From positions 22,903,271 to 22,967,270 of the forward strand of contig OZ005608.1 of assembly GCA_963930655.1 (NCBI GenBank): 64,000 nt of DNA. Direction: 5' to 3'. Under the pieces are notes generated by a model, which had not been told where the DNA came from, searched no databases, and worked only from the letters and a program-made list of their open reading frames with translations. Shown here piece after piece: positions 9,940-20,471 of the stretch. Within the stretch, counting starts at the first letter, position 1. The number at the start of each line of letters is the position of its first letter. A program made the position numbers and the translations under genes. Source of the DNA: Myrica gale (lineage: Eukaryota; Streptophyta; Magnoliopsida; Fagales; Myricaceae).

Positions 9940-11500
9940 TTTGTCAGCCGTTTTCTTCTTTCTGGAACAGTATATATAGACTCCTGTTATCTTAATTCTG
10001 GGTGCTCCGTTGGCTGGAAGGAATTCGGAATGTTGAAGGGGGGATACGGTTGTGTGGAGAAGATTATAAGGTATTGCATGCACAGGCGGATCTATCCTGG
10101 GGCGATGGGGGGCGGCAGTGTGAAGAATTTTTTTTTTATATGGGCTGCCCCCCCTGAAGCCCAGGCAGCCTCCCCTTGAAGCCCAGGCCCAGGCGTTTTT
10201 TTTTTTAAAAAATCAGCAGGGGTGAAACGGCGCAGCTTATGACATTATCCCTTTTCCTTGTTTGAGCTGAAATATGGCTATTGTTTGGTAATATCATTAT
10301 GACATTATCCCTTCAATCTTAATATCATAATATGTACATGATTCTTTAGTTGGTGCAATTATCTGAACTCAAGTCGATGTCTTTCCTTTAGAACTTTGCC
10401 CTCCTTTCCCGAGAATCCTAGATCCGCCACTGATTGCATGTGTTACATATCTGATAAAGAGGGAACAACGGGTTAATTTGGATCTTCGTGGAAAAGGCGG
10501 CAAATTAATGACAAAAAAAAATTTACATACGGGAGATTTTTCGTCATCGCCAGAAGAGGCTGTAAAGCTAAACGCAGTTTCCTTGAAGGGTTGTTTGGAT
10601 GGATCGATATTTGTTTTGAGACCAAAAAAAAAAGTTGGACTTTTTCCCCATAGAGACAAGGGCAAAAGCTAAACGCAGCTTACTTGAAAAGTTGTGAAAA
10701 GTCTCACACAGACACACATCGCTTTGCCCGAATGGTCCACAATCCAGATATAAATGCTCTTTTTTAGTTCCGCGCGCCGGTTTGGACCCTTCTTCGGCCC
10801 TAACTTGTTCTGCCTGGCCACAGCTACTCGCGGACCAAAACGAGGATCACTTTGGGCCGGATGGGTTGCTGATTCTATATACAACCAATAAATTCTAAAG
10901 TAACCATAACGATAAGCAATAATAATAGGGAAAAATGATGAGGACCTGACCTAGACTTGAAAAGATAGATTCACCAATTTCACGTTACTTCGAGTACTAA
11001 GGACTCGTGAGACATTATTAAAAAGATTAAATTAATTGAACATTTTTCTATTTCAATATCAGTGTTTTACTACAATAAAAGTAAAAACTGTATTTTTATA
11101 ATAAGAGAGATAAATTAACATGATGCTTCTTATAGTTAAATTTATCAAAACCTCTTAATTAAGTTTTCCACTTAAGTTCTCTTAACCGATGTGGGATCTT
11201 AACATAAAAAAGTTACAAGCTTTTTAACCCGGAGAATAAAAGGAAATTTTAAGTTGGAATAGATCAATGGAACTGAAGTCATACTTATGCGTAAACCGTA
11301 CGTTATATTGCTTCAGTAGGAGTAGAAAGTTACATCCTGCATCTTAGTCGTAAAAAAGATTTAAAACATAGAAAAAATCTTTAATTTTACGCAAATGTAA
11401 TTTACTGGTCTAGACTTTTAATTCCATCACATTATGCATTCAAAGTTTTGTAATTTATCAATTTCAATCCTTCGTCTATTTCTCCTATTAAAGACGAGGA
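9457..11500. repeat. Tandem segmental duplication, copy 2
   Basis: Second copy of the block at 3958-5698. It begins abruptly at the broken Copia LTR (junction near 9456, at gggga/ctcaaatc) and ends at about 11500 at cctattaaagacga, after which the two copies diverge. It contains one extra 352-bp insertion. Confidence 0.88.
10081..10432. mobile_element. hAT-type MITE with perfect 8-bp target duplication
   Basis: A 352-bp non-coding insertion flanked by identical 8-base duplications, attgcatg, at 10073-10080 and 10433-10440. Its ends are inverted: it starts cacaggcggatcta and ends tagatccgccactg. The uninterrupted site is present in the sister duplicate, where gtattgcatgtgtt at 4581-4594 has no insertion. 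The element therefore arrived after the segmental duplication. The 8-bp duplication and the CAGTGGCGGATC-type end fit the hAT superfamily. It lies between the leader and upstream promoter of the truncated LEA_2 copy. Confidence 0.93.
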
Positions 11501-12625
11501 AAGAAAAAGGAAGTCCAAAAAGATGAAAATTTAACAAAAATATTTTAAGATAGCAACTGAATAGGGGGTATTTTAATTTCTTCTTTTGAGGTTTCTTTGC
11601 ATTGTCTTTGATTGACTGAAATTGATAAATTTAAACGGATAAATGACATTAAAGTGATAATTAGGGAGTTGAAATTGTGAAGATTTTCTTAAAACATAAT
11701 AGAGAAAGCCATCCTTGTCCCAATGTACACTACATTTGAATCCATTGACCCAATAAATGTCAGCAAAGAAGCTTAAAAGATAGGGAATCCATCCAAATAG
11801 GGAATAAATTTAATCACCCAGCAGTCCGCGCGGAGAATTAAGCAACTAAACAAATGCTATATTTGGTAGATGGCAATTCTACAAGCCTGCTAAGGGAGAC
11901 TTTCAGCCATCATCATTTATCCACTATTTTTGGACATACCTTCGAGTAAGCAGGAAGTGGAAAAGCAGCGTTCAAAAGATCCGGAGGCCCGTATGCACAG
12001 CGCCGTTTCTGACTTCGTCAACTAGAGAGTTGCTTTCAACTGATGTGCCATTGCGTATCATGGATTAATGCAATTAAGCATCACTACTTTTAGACAAAGT
12101 GGGTTAGAACTTAAAATCATTTGACTAATGATTTCGAGCATTAACTTTTCCACAAGCTTCCAATTAGTTGATTAGTTCCAGATCCAACAACGAACATCGC
12201 TCTTTCAAGCTGATTAATTAAACCAAATATGAGTCCTGCCTAATTTCTGCTGGCAGATGTGTTTGGCGTCATTGCCAATGGGCCTACCGCCTACTTGAGT
12301 ATATATACTATGCAAATCGAGTTGCCCACTTGTCCTCGATCGCTTGTGATTGCCTATTTCTTTTAGCCAAATGTGAAATAGCCAAGATTGTTCTTTGTTC
12401 CCTCTTATTTTAACATGCCAGTAGTGTGTATTAATGAAATATTCGTTACTAAAAAAAAGATGATATATTAAAAAAAGAATAAAAAAATTGGTACATGAAA
12501 ATGGTGGTGATCAACACCAAGTAGTCTCACAATATCGTAATAAGAACAAGCGAACAAGATATCCAGAAAAAAGAAAAGAAAAGAAAATACAGAGGAGACT
12601 GCTTAAAAAAACAGCTTCATCGTGT
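11501..12625. other. Intergenic spacer
   Basis: No gene is seen. The 3' untranslated region of LEA_2 gene d probably occupies the last 100-200 bases. Short polyA and polyG-poor tracts occur, with no terminal repeats that I could recognise. Confidence 0.4.
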
Positions 12626-13261
12626 TCACTTGCAATTCAATTCTTGGAGCACCTTTGTTGACAAATTGATTTTCATTGTGCAGTACATTTCGGTGGACTT
12701 CTTCTTCTTCATCACAAACAACAATTCCACTTTCCCACTAAGCTTGGCATAGCTGTTAAGCGTCAAGACCCCGGCGGTCAAGTCACTTCCGAGAGACGAA
12801 GTGCTTGGCAAGACATTGGAATTCAAATTAACAGTGACGCTAACTTTTTTGGTCGAACGGAGCCCAGCCTTTCCCTTGGGAATGATGACGTTCCCCACTG
12901 GCACACCTTGGTACGCGAACGTGGCAGTGGTGCTATCGTATTTGTAGGGGCCAAAGTTTGTGTTCTTAACTCTCACTTGGGTTGTGAGGTCTATGTCAAA
13001 GGATTCGGTGCCATTGGTCAGGTTCTGGAACTCGACTGTGCCCAACCTTACCTTTGGGGTCTTAACACGCATCACGGTGAGTGCAAACGCCGTAATGACT
13101 ATGACCTGAAATACAGCAAAAAGAGCAATATATATGGCTATCTTGATCCTTTTCTTACGGCGGAGCTCCGCCGACTGCAAAGTGGCCGATTCTTCATCGC
13201 CGCTTGGCTTCTTTGTTGCCGGTTCCACTTGGTACACCTGATGGTTCACTTTCTCAGCCAT
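12626..13261 (-). CDS. LEA_2 domain membrane protein (array member d)
   Basis: A single-exon gene of 211 residues. The N-terminus has the array signature SGDEESATLQSAELRRKKR (about 20-38), followed by a transmembrane helix (about 41-64, IYIALFAVFQVIVITAFALT). The LEA_2 domain contains MRVKTPKVRLGTVEFQNL, VKNTNFGPYKYDSTTATF, GKAGLRSTKKVSVTVN and TEMYCTMKINLST. One cysteine/asparagine position in the C-terminal block differs from its sisters (EMYCT rather than EMNCT). It sits closest to members e and f in sequence. The start is the only ATG that gives the conserved N-terminus. A TATA-like motif near 13397 is about 137 bases upstream, and a W-box-containing block conserved with sisters lies about 290 bases upstream. 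It looks intact and functional. Confidence 0.9.
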   Translation of the reverse strand: MAEKVNHQVYQVEPATKKPSGDEESATLQSAELRRKKRIKIAIYIALFAVFQVIVITAFALTVMRVKTPKVRLGTVEFQNLTNGTESFDIDLTTQVRVKNTNFGPYKYDSTTATFAYQGVPVGNVIIPKGKAGLRSTKKVSVTVNLNSNVLPSTSSLGSDLTAGVLTLNSYAKLSGKVELLFVMKKKKSTEMYCTMKINLSTKVLQELNCK

Positions 13262-13670
13262 TTTCTTCTTCTTCTTGGAACAGTGTTATATATGCAAAAT
13301 TATACGTCTGTTATCTGAACTCTTGCTCCTTTTGCTGGAAAGAATTTAAGAATGTAAAGGGGATAGTTGAATGGAGAAGAGGCAGCAGGTAATGTGTTAT
13401 ATATAGGAATCGGACTCTCTGATAAAGAGTAAACAACGGTCTAATGTGGGGCTGCTTCTTTTTTTTTTTAATGTGGGGTTTCGTGGAAAGGGAGATAAAT
13501 TACATGGAGATTTTTCTGCACTCGGAAACGCGGCTTTGGGGTGGAATTATTGACTTCTAGATGGTCTCTTGCTTCCGGAAGGAGGTATATTTTATTGAAC
13601 AAATAATGCAACTGTGCGTTTTGCTTAAGACGATTTCGTCAAGGTTTCTTTGGTACAACATCAATGTCTC
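13262..13670 (-). promoter_or_regulatory. Promoter of LEA_2 gene d with conserved W-box block
   Basis: TATA-like gtgttatatatagg lies at about 13394-13407. The block around 13519-13668 matches the orphan promoter at 5930-6083 almost base for base. It contains TTGACTTCTAGA, whose W-box core TTGACT lies at 13550-13555, about 289 bases from the ATG. Related TTGACTTCTAGA sequence recurs upstream of gene e and, with one change, gene f. Retention of this core across paralogues suggests a regulatory site. WRKY factors bind TTGAC(C/T) by general knowledge, but binding here is inference. Confidence 0.55.
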
Positions 13671-14329
13671 GTCCTCAATGGCACCTGGGCTTGGTGGGCT
13701 ATAGAAAGATAGGATGGCTTGCTTGCTTCAGGATGGCTTCTCGAAGATCTCGGCTTCACTCAACCAGGCCCAGCTTAGAAATGGCAGCATAATTATCTGA
13801 TATATATATATATATATCTGGATTTGAAAACTGCACCAATAAAGTTTGAGATTTTTTATTCTTTTGTTTCATAGGCCTGTAAATGGATAGGGACGTTGGA
13901 AACTTGGAATCGATCCCAATTTTCTAGTACTCTATAATTAAGCCTAGATCATGTGCACATATCTCTTACATTACCCTAACACACGCTGAAAGCTTAAATA
14001 TGGTATCTAGAAGTTGCAGGGATTAATTGCATACCAGTGTTCGTTTAATTTCATAAATCAGATTCCACTTTGAAAGAGTACTAGAGTTTATAAGGTAGTG
14101 GACCTTTTCCTTGCTAGCTCCTTGGGGCATGCAGAGGATAAGCATTCGAAGCTGGGGGAGTACCATATTTATGCCACCCGCCTTTTGAAAAGTCCTACCG
14201 ATCGAGTATCCCTTTCATGTATTAATTATAACTCATAAATTTAAAAAAAAAAAAATTGATCTTTTACTCTATGTAGATAATTTTTCAATTTAGTCCCCAG
14301 TCCCTAATATTTACTACAATTAGTATATT
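13671..14329. other. Intergenic spacer
   Basis: No gene is seen. It includes a short (TA)n run at 13800-13817 and a polyA tract near 14245. No recognisable element ends were found. Confidence 0.4.
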
Positions 14330-14625
14330 TTGTCAGTCAAAATGCTGAGAATATTGTACAAATCGGGACACCCTCTACCGAACCTTTGGCAGCTGAGCGA
14401 GACTATCTCCACCATCAGGACGATGCTCGCAAACAACCCCCCTCTGGACTCTTACCACTTCCACCGTAGTGCAAACTGTTGTGCGCACGATTTTGCCAAG
14501 TGGTCCTCCCAAACTTTGTTTTTTTGCGATATTCCGTTAGCTAGCCACTGCCAAATTCTTCATTCCCCAGGTCCCCCTTGTAATACTTTTTTTTATTTTT
14601 TATTTTTTTAAAAAAACTGGAGCCA
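14330..14625 (+). mobile_element. LINE-type RNase H fragment
   Basis: The frame from 14330 reads a stretch ending with DSYHFHRSANCCAHDFAKWS, which resembles the C-terminal part of the plant RNase H-like domain (RVT_3) found at the end of non-LTR retrotransposon and retro-derived proteins (motif RSAN...AH..AK). Only about 90 residues remain and there is no reverse transcriptase upstream. T- and A-rich runs after 14585 could be the remains of a tail. I regard it as a decayed LINE fragment; a small host RNase H-like protein fragment is the alternative. Confidence 0.45.
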
Positions 14626-15061
14626 GCTGTTTTCCTTGGACCCATATTGCATGCGTACTATCTAATGCAAGCATCATTTTAATTTGGAGACTTGGTTGCA
14701 CAATCTTGAATAATTAATAAAATGCTGGACCACTTGGTTAATTGCACGTCACCTTTTCTATCAAGTTGTCCTATCCTCTCCAAAATCCAACTTCAGGTCA
14801 GTAGCGAGGGGCCATGAGGTACATAGGACAAGTTCCATTTTTCGAATGATTCGTAAGGCCTGTTTTATATACTTTGATCCAATTTACTTCTTTAATTAAT
14901 CCAAGATAAGGAATTGAACACATGAATTAGATCGGTCGTCAATTTACGCAAAAAATATATATATCTATTCTCAGAAGTATATCAAACACGACCAATACCA
15001 AATATTTAAAAACTCAAACAGACCAGAACAAAAAAAAAAGCTGAACTCAATTTTAAGCTTT

Positions 15062-15691
15062 TCACTGGCAATTCACATCCTGGACCGTCTTTGTTGACGC
15101 ATTGATACTCATCGAGCAATTCATTTCAGCTGACTTCTTCTTCTTCATCACAAACAGCAATTCCACTTTCCCACTAAGGTTGGCCTGGCTGCTCAACGTC
15201 AACACCCCGGCGCTTCCAAGATTCGAACTGGTTGGCAGTGCATTTGAGTTCACATTCACTGTTACGCTGACTTTTTTGGTAGAACGCATCCCAGCCTTAC
15301 TCTTAGGAATACTGGCCTGCCCCACTGTCACGCCCTGGTACGTGAACGTGACGTTGGTGGCATCGTACTTGTAGGGACCAAAGTTTGTGTTTTTGATCGT
15401 CACTTGGGTTGTGAAACTTATGTCGAAGGATTGGGTGTCGTTGATCACGTTCGACAACGCGACGGTGCCCAACCTGACCTTAGGGGTTTTAACCTTCATC
15501 ACAGTGAGCGCAAACGCCGTGATGACTATGACCTGAAAGACAGCAAAAGCAACAATATATATAGCTAACTTAATTCTTTTCTTTCTCCGCAGCTCATCGG
15601 AAGACAGAGCGTTAGATTCTTCATCACTTCTGGGGTGCGCCTTTGCTGGTGCCAATGGGTAGACCTGCTGGCCGTTTGTTCTCTCAGCCAT
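15062..15691 (-). CDS. LEA_2 domain membrane protein (array member e)
   Basis: A single-exon gene of 209 residues, nearly identical in plan to member f (32073-32711). It has a hydrophilic N-terminus with YPLAPAKAHPRSDEESNALS, then a transmembrane helix (about 41-64, YIVAFAVFQVIVITAFALT). The LEA_2 domain has VKTPKVRLGTVALSNV, IKNTNFGPYKYDATNVTF, SKAGMRSTKKVSVTVNVN and SAEMNCSMSIN. Compared with member f it lacks a few residues just after SSNLG (SDLG is missing before SAGVLT), a small in-frame deletion in a loop. TATA-like sequence lies at 15823-15838, about 135 bases upstream. A conserved TTGACTTCTAGA block occurs at 15977. Probably functional. Confidence 0.9.
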   Translation of the reverse strand: MAERTNGQQVYPLAPAKAHPRSDEESNALSSDELRRKKRIKLAIYIVAFAVFQVIVITAFALTVMKVKTPKVRLGTVALSNVINDTQSFDISFTTQVTIKNTNFGPYKYDATNVTFTYQGVTVGQASIPKSKAGMRSTKKVSVTVNVNSNALPTSSNLGSAGVLTLSSQANLSGKVELLFVMKKKKSAEMNCSMSINASTKTVQDVNCQ

Positions 15692-16050
15692 TTTGTTTGC
15701 TTAGAAATTGTGGGAAAGAAAACTGATCTCAAAAATATCTCTTCTGTTGTGTTTTCGTCTTTAGGATTGTACAGTCAAAGAAGTATGAATGTTTTGTGGA
15801 TGCGGTGGTGGTAGAGTGATGTGCTATATATATATATAGAGAGAGAGCTCACCCAAGCGCAATAATGTGATATTCTGATGTTAAAGTCAATAAGTAAAGG
15901 CGTAGCTCTTCCTGGAAAAATGAGGGCTCAACTGGGGACATTTTTAATCACTATACCGAACGCCAGGTTGGAATATTTGACTTCTAGACGGTCCTCCCAT
16001 GACTTTCGTGAACATTTTTTGAGTGTTTTTGGTACAATATGTATTGAGAT
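15692..16050 (-). promoter_or_regulatory. Promoter of LEA_2 gene e
   Basis: A long TATA run (gctatatatatatatag, about 15823-15838) precedes a GA repeat. The conserved block with TTGACTTCTAGA has its W-box core at 15977-15982, about 286 bases from the ATG. The flanking words caactggggaca and ggttggaat are shared with the promoter of gene f. Confidence 0.5.
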
Positions 16051-16673
16051 TTTTAAATAAATAAACATCTAAAGAAGCTTCGATTCCCCATTGAATAAAG
16101 ATAATTGGAAACGATAATCCTCATGATCATCTATAGGACCAAATTGGTTTCTCTTTGTTAGTTTTTTTCTTATGTCTCTCTCTATGTATATATCTTATGT
16201 GACTAGGTTTGAGAGCAATGGCAGATCAGTTAGGAGTTTATGTTTGGGAGGGCAAAATAATTTGTTATTTTTATTTTTTATATTATATATTTGGTTAATA
16301 TATAAAAATACAAACTTTTGTATAAACATAATTCAAATCATGAAAAATATTCTCAATGAATTTTCTTAAGGGCGTAAAAATATTCTCTCAGCTTCTCTCA
16401 ACTAATAAAGAAAGTAATTAATATAATCTTATTTCTTCAATTATGTATGTTGATTATGCTGTGAATATGCTACTCTGAGATTTTAGAAAGTAGATATAAA
16501 CAAAATTCAAAAGAGTTGAAAACTCTCATATTCTCTATTTTTAAAATTAATATATTTTTAACTTTAAAAACTTTTTAGGATTAGAAAGCTGTCTAGGATT
16601 AGAGTTTTAAAAGGTGAATCTCGAATTTTTTTAGTGGTTTTATAGAGCTCATGTCAAACTAAAATTGATATGT
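16051..16673. other. AT-rich intergenic spacer
   Basis: No gene is seen. The sequence is strongly AT-rich, with no recognisable element ends apart from the MITE that begins at 16683. Confidence 0.4.
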
Positions 16674-16682
16674 TATTATTAA

Positions 16683-17047
16683 GGGAAATTCACTTTTTAG
16701 TCCATAGGTTTTGGGTATTGTTTCATTTTAGTCCTTCACTTTCAACTTTCAAATTTTTAGTCTTTGAGTTTTCTTTTTTTGAAGAAATGGTCCTTCCGTC
16801 AGTCTGTCGTCCTTATGCTTAATGGAGCTCTTTGACACGTCAGTAAATTTGTACCGGTCGACCGCTCACTTTCAACACATACATCCGGTCGACCGCTTCA
16901 TGCGCCGTTAAGCATATGAATGGCAGACTGACGGAATGACTATTTCGTCAAAAAAGGAAAACTCAAGGACTAAAAATTTGAAAGTTGAAAGTGAAGGACT
17001 AAAATGAAAAAGTGCCCAAAACCTAGGGACTAAAATGTCAATTTCCC
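16683..17047. mobile_element. Mutator-type MITE with perfect 9-bp target duplication
   Basis: A 365-bp element with long inverted ends. It begins gggaaattcactttttagtc and ends gggactaaaatgtcaatttccc in complementary form. The 9-base sequence TATTATTAA is repeated exactly at 16674-16682 and 17048-17056. A 9-bp duplication with long terminal inverted repeats is the signature of Mutator-like elements. The centre holds two copies of ggtcgaccgct. It has no coding capacity. The outermost bases (gggaaatt) match those of the Pack-MULE at 18933-20354. Confidence 0.92.
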
Positions 17048-17056
17048 TATTATTAA

Positions 17057-17738
17057 ATATGCAAAACAAAATTAAATTATTTTGAGGGCTTAATATACAC
17101 GCGTGCCCCTGTGGTTTAATGTTTTCTCAGAAATACCCTTTGGGTAATTTTTGTTGTCCCGCTACCCCTGTGGTATTCCCCTTTTCCCCGTTATACCCTT
17201 CCTGCAATATTCCGTCTATTTTTGGACGGAAATTGATGACGTGGACTAATTGACCATGTCACATCCAATTAAACTGCAACACGTGTCCTTAACTGCTGAT
17301 TGGACAAAATTCTTTTTCCACCTATATATCCACGTCACTCTCCCCATCGCAGTTTACCGAAATTCCCTTAAAATCAACAAATATGAAAACGAACCCCCTT
17401 CAGCTCGAACAGGCCCCCTACATCAAGGGTTCGTTGGGATTCCTAATGAGCTTTCGCCACACCATAATCAAAATGAGTCTGGTCATAACGCTAGTGGGAG
17501 GCATTGAAACAGGCTTCGATTCACCATGAGCACCAGCGTTGGGGTGGAGCTCAACTATGGAGCTCGACCCCAGCTTCGAAAGCACCGGGCCATCCCCGTT
17601 AACCCCATTCGGCACTGCATTTCTGTGTTATCTGGGCAAGGCCTTAAAGGAAAATCCGTTTAAGAAAACTGAAAATTTCTTGCTATTTGGGGGACGCCTT
17701 ACTTTCCTTTTCTCTCTGTCCTCTGTGTATTCCACTTT
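17057..17738. other. Spacer with unidentified low-AT block
   Basis: Positions 17085-17240 contain phrases such as cccctgtggt and ctacccctgtggta that resemble ends of plant MITEs, but I found no matching partner. Positions 17240-17735 have balanced composition and short open frames on both strands that I do not recognise. The same host sequence continues at 20472 after the solo LTR insertion. Nothing can be named. Confidence 0.35.
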
Positions 17739-18932
17739 TGTAGAAATCATTTGGATTGGCATATTATTGTCACAAAGGTTTACTTGTAAATATCTTGAGA
17801 GCATAAGAAATTAAGGTCAAAGGAGAAGCTTCTTAAATGAGTAGTCTGCTTCCGAGTTCATCTGTAGTTTGTAGTAGTTTACCTGGAGTGCAGAAACAAG
17901 TCTATTTTAAATGAAAATGCATCTCACGTGTGAAACAAAAGAGAGACTTGGAGGCTCATGAAAAAGAAGAAAAAGGGGATAAAAGAGGCAGTACGTACCT
18001 GACTAAAGGGTTAGAGAAACAAAAAGAGAAAAGAAATCAAGATTTGTGCAAAGGAGATCCAAGAGAGCAAAACCCTAGATCTTGATACTTCTAGCCTTTT
18101 ATCTGTTATTGTAAGGATTCATCTTGAAGAATACTTCCAGATCTGAAGAATCCTTGGTTGTTGATCACTTGTCCTCATCTGTGATTGAGGAATTTAAAAC
18201 ACCGGACGATTAAGCGTTCTTGGACGGACTTGCAGTAGCTTGAGGGTTTTAAGTGGGTTTTCTGCGAAGAGTAACTTATGAGTGGCTGGGATCGAAGGTC
18301 TTCATCCCCTGCAGAGGCAGATTCAAGAAGGTATCTTGAGTAAGGTTGTGTGTACTGTAGATTAACTGGTTTGTTAGATCTATAAGATCACGTTGTAACC
18401 GAGGTCGTATCCCTAGTGAAGTTCCGTTCTGGACGAGGTCCCAGAGAGTTTTTCTCTCAAATAGATTTCTATTTGAGAGTTTCTCTTCGTCAACAAATCG
18501 GTGTCTTGTGTGTGTGATTATCATCTATTACGTTGTTAATCGCTAACAAATCTTGTGTGAAAGTGTTTCAAGATTCACTATCAAGTGATATCTTTATCTG
18601 TTCACAAGACGGTTTCAGGTAAAGAATAGATCTGTAAATTGTATTAACTTTACGTGTTATATTGATGATTTTGATATAAGTGAAAACAGTCATATATTGC
18701 ATTATGTCAAATTTGCCTGTTAGAGGTTTATTGCTAAATGTTAGAGTAGTTTTCCGCATAGTAGTAAAACATTTACAGCAGAGTTTTATTCAAATAATGT
18801 TGTGTTTAAGTTGTTTTCTATTCATTGGAGAGTATCTGAACGTGTTAGTAGAAAACGCTTAATTCCATAGTTTCAATTTGAATATTGATTTTATAAAGTT
18901 CTATAAACTTGCAGATTTGATTATAGGTTTTA

Positions 18933-20354
18933 GGGAAATTTACTTTTTAGTCACTGGGTTTTTACCCCATTTTATTTTTAGTCACAAAACTCAATGTTTC
19001 AAAATTTTAGTCCTCAATCTTTCAATACGATTAAAAATTAGTCCTACCGTTACGTTCTGTTAGTCACATTAACGGGATAGTGGTCCACGTCAGCCCCACT
19101 TTCCACGAACACCACCCACTTCCATGTCAGCACCTCAGTAATTAAAATTTAGCTCAAACAGCATGTAGGTTAGCGTACGGTGCGTTTCATGAGTGGTACT
19201 TTAGGTTGGGCATCTGGAAGACAACCTAAATCCCCCGTGTTTCCATTCACTGCCGTTACTGTCTTCAAATTTTCCGAACTACAGTCAATCTTCAAGCCCT
19301 ATATCCGTCATCATGTTCACCTTTTTTTTTCTACATATCATGTACACCTTTCAATTGTGAGGAAAAACGAGTTTGGAAATGAAACAAGGCTTCGAGATCA
19401 AGAACAACGATTATAAGCCAGAGGAGAAGCTGATGGATGACGATCGGCTTAAGCCTAATCAGAAGTTGGAGGTCCTTGGTATCCTCAAAGAAGCTTTTGC
19501 GGTCTTTTCCAAGAATTTCAGGTTCATCATCTTCATCCTTTTGACTACCCTGCCTCTCTTCGTCTTCATGGTTTACTACGAAAGTTTACTTCAAAGAACT
19601 TTGGTTGAGACCTCAAATATTCTGAGGCAGACGCCTCTTTATGTCTACGATAGTATAATATTGCAGAATATGGAACATATAATCGATAGAATGACCGATG
19701 CTTTTGCTAATGAATTGGTCCAGCTTGGTTTCCTTTATCTAGTGCCCCTTCATCTGCTTGAGTTTTGCACAGTGATTGTGACTGTTGATTTGGCTTCAAA
19801 GATAGGACAAGAAGAAGGAACAAAGGTAGCGAGCGGCGTGGGCTGCTTTTGATGCTTGTTTTCTTTGTTTGGGGACTGGGTTTAAGATCGATATGCCTCT
19901 GTGTTGGATGCAATGAAGACAGATGTGCTTCGGCTAGGGGGGCCCCAACACCCATCATGAACTACGTTCATTTCTCGGGCAAGGGATATAATAATATACC
20001 GACTGAACGAAGTGAATACAAGACCTCGTGATGGGGGGTTAGGTTGTCTTCTAGATGCCCAACCTAAAGTACCACTCATGAAACGCACCGTACGCGGGGA
20101 AAAAAAAATTACGCTAACCTACATGCCGTTTGATCTAAATTTTAATTACTGAGGTGCTGACATGGAAGTGGGTGGTGTTCGTGGAAAGTGGGGCTGACGT
20201 GGACCACTATTCCGTTAATTAATCTAACAGAACGTAACGGTAGGACTAATTTTTAATCGTATTGAAAGATTGAGGACTAAAATTTTGAAACATTGAGTTT
20301 TGTGACTAAAAATAAAATGGGGTAAAAACCCAGTGACTAAAAAGCAAATTTCCC
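18933..20354. mobile_element. Pack-MULE: Mutator-type element carrying a host exon
   Basis: A 1422-bp element with terminal inverted repeats of about 305 bases: 18933-19238 on the left and about 20028-20354 on the right, inverted and highly similar. The right repeat has a few extra bases near 20095-20110. The flanking 9-base sequences are TAGGTTTTA (18924-18932) and TAGGTTTTT (20355-20363), an 8 of 9 match, as expected for Mutator. Between the repeats lies no transposase but a fragment of a host gene (19373-19852). It is nested inside the solo LTR 17739-20466. Confidence 0.92.
19373..19852 (+). pseudogene. Captured exon of a multi-pass membrane protein
   Basis: An open frame of 159 residues inside the Pack-MULE. 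The N-terminus is charged (about 1-33). QKLEVLGILKEAFAVFSKN is followed by a hydrophobic helix (about 50-69, FIIFILLTTLPLFVFMVYYE) and a second one (about 117-137, FLYLVPLHLLEFCTVIVTV). It resembles the N-terminal part of a plant-specific family of uncharacterised multi-pass membrane proteins (At4g19950-like by recall, not certain). Family members are roughly twice as long. Similarity stops at EEGTK, which is followed by gtagcg, a plausible former splice donor, so the exon appears to have been copied with part of its intron. It is most likely non-functional in the original role, but the frame is intact. Confidence 0.65.
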
Positions 20355-20471
20355 TAGGTTTTTAAAGTGCATTCTTTATTATACATTCATCGTATTAAAT
20401 TGTACATTTATTTTAAAATACCTATTCACCCCCTCTAGGTTATTTGGCTCTAAAACAGTTTGTTCAACTTT

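Larger units (their letters stand above)
17739..20466. mobile_element. Solo LTR (about 1.3 kb) split by a Pack-MULE
   Basis: The sequence starts TGTAGAAATC and ends GTTTGTTCA. The 5-base duplication ACTTT is present on both sides (17734-17738 and 20467-20471). Removing the nested Mutator element leaves about 1297 bases, with no coding sequence. It shares several phrases with the element at 27621-28815: gagagtttttctct, tttctcttcgtca, and the near-terminal ctattcacccc(c)ctctaggt. The two are related solo LTRs of one retrotransposon family, probably Copia. Solo LTRs arise by recombination between the two LTRs of a full element. Confidence 0.8.
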
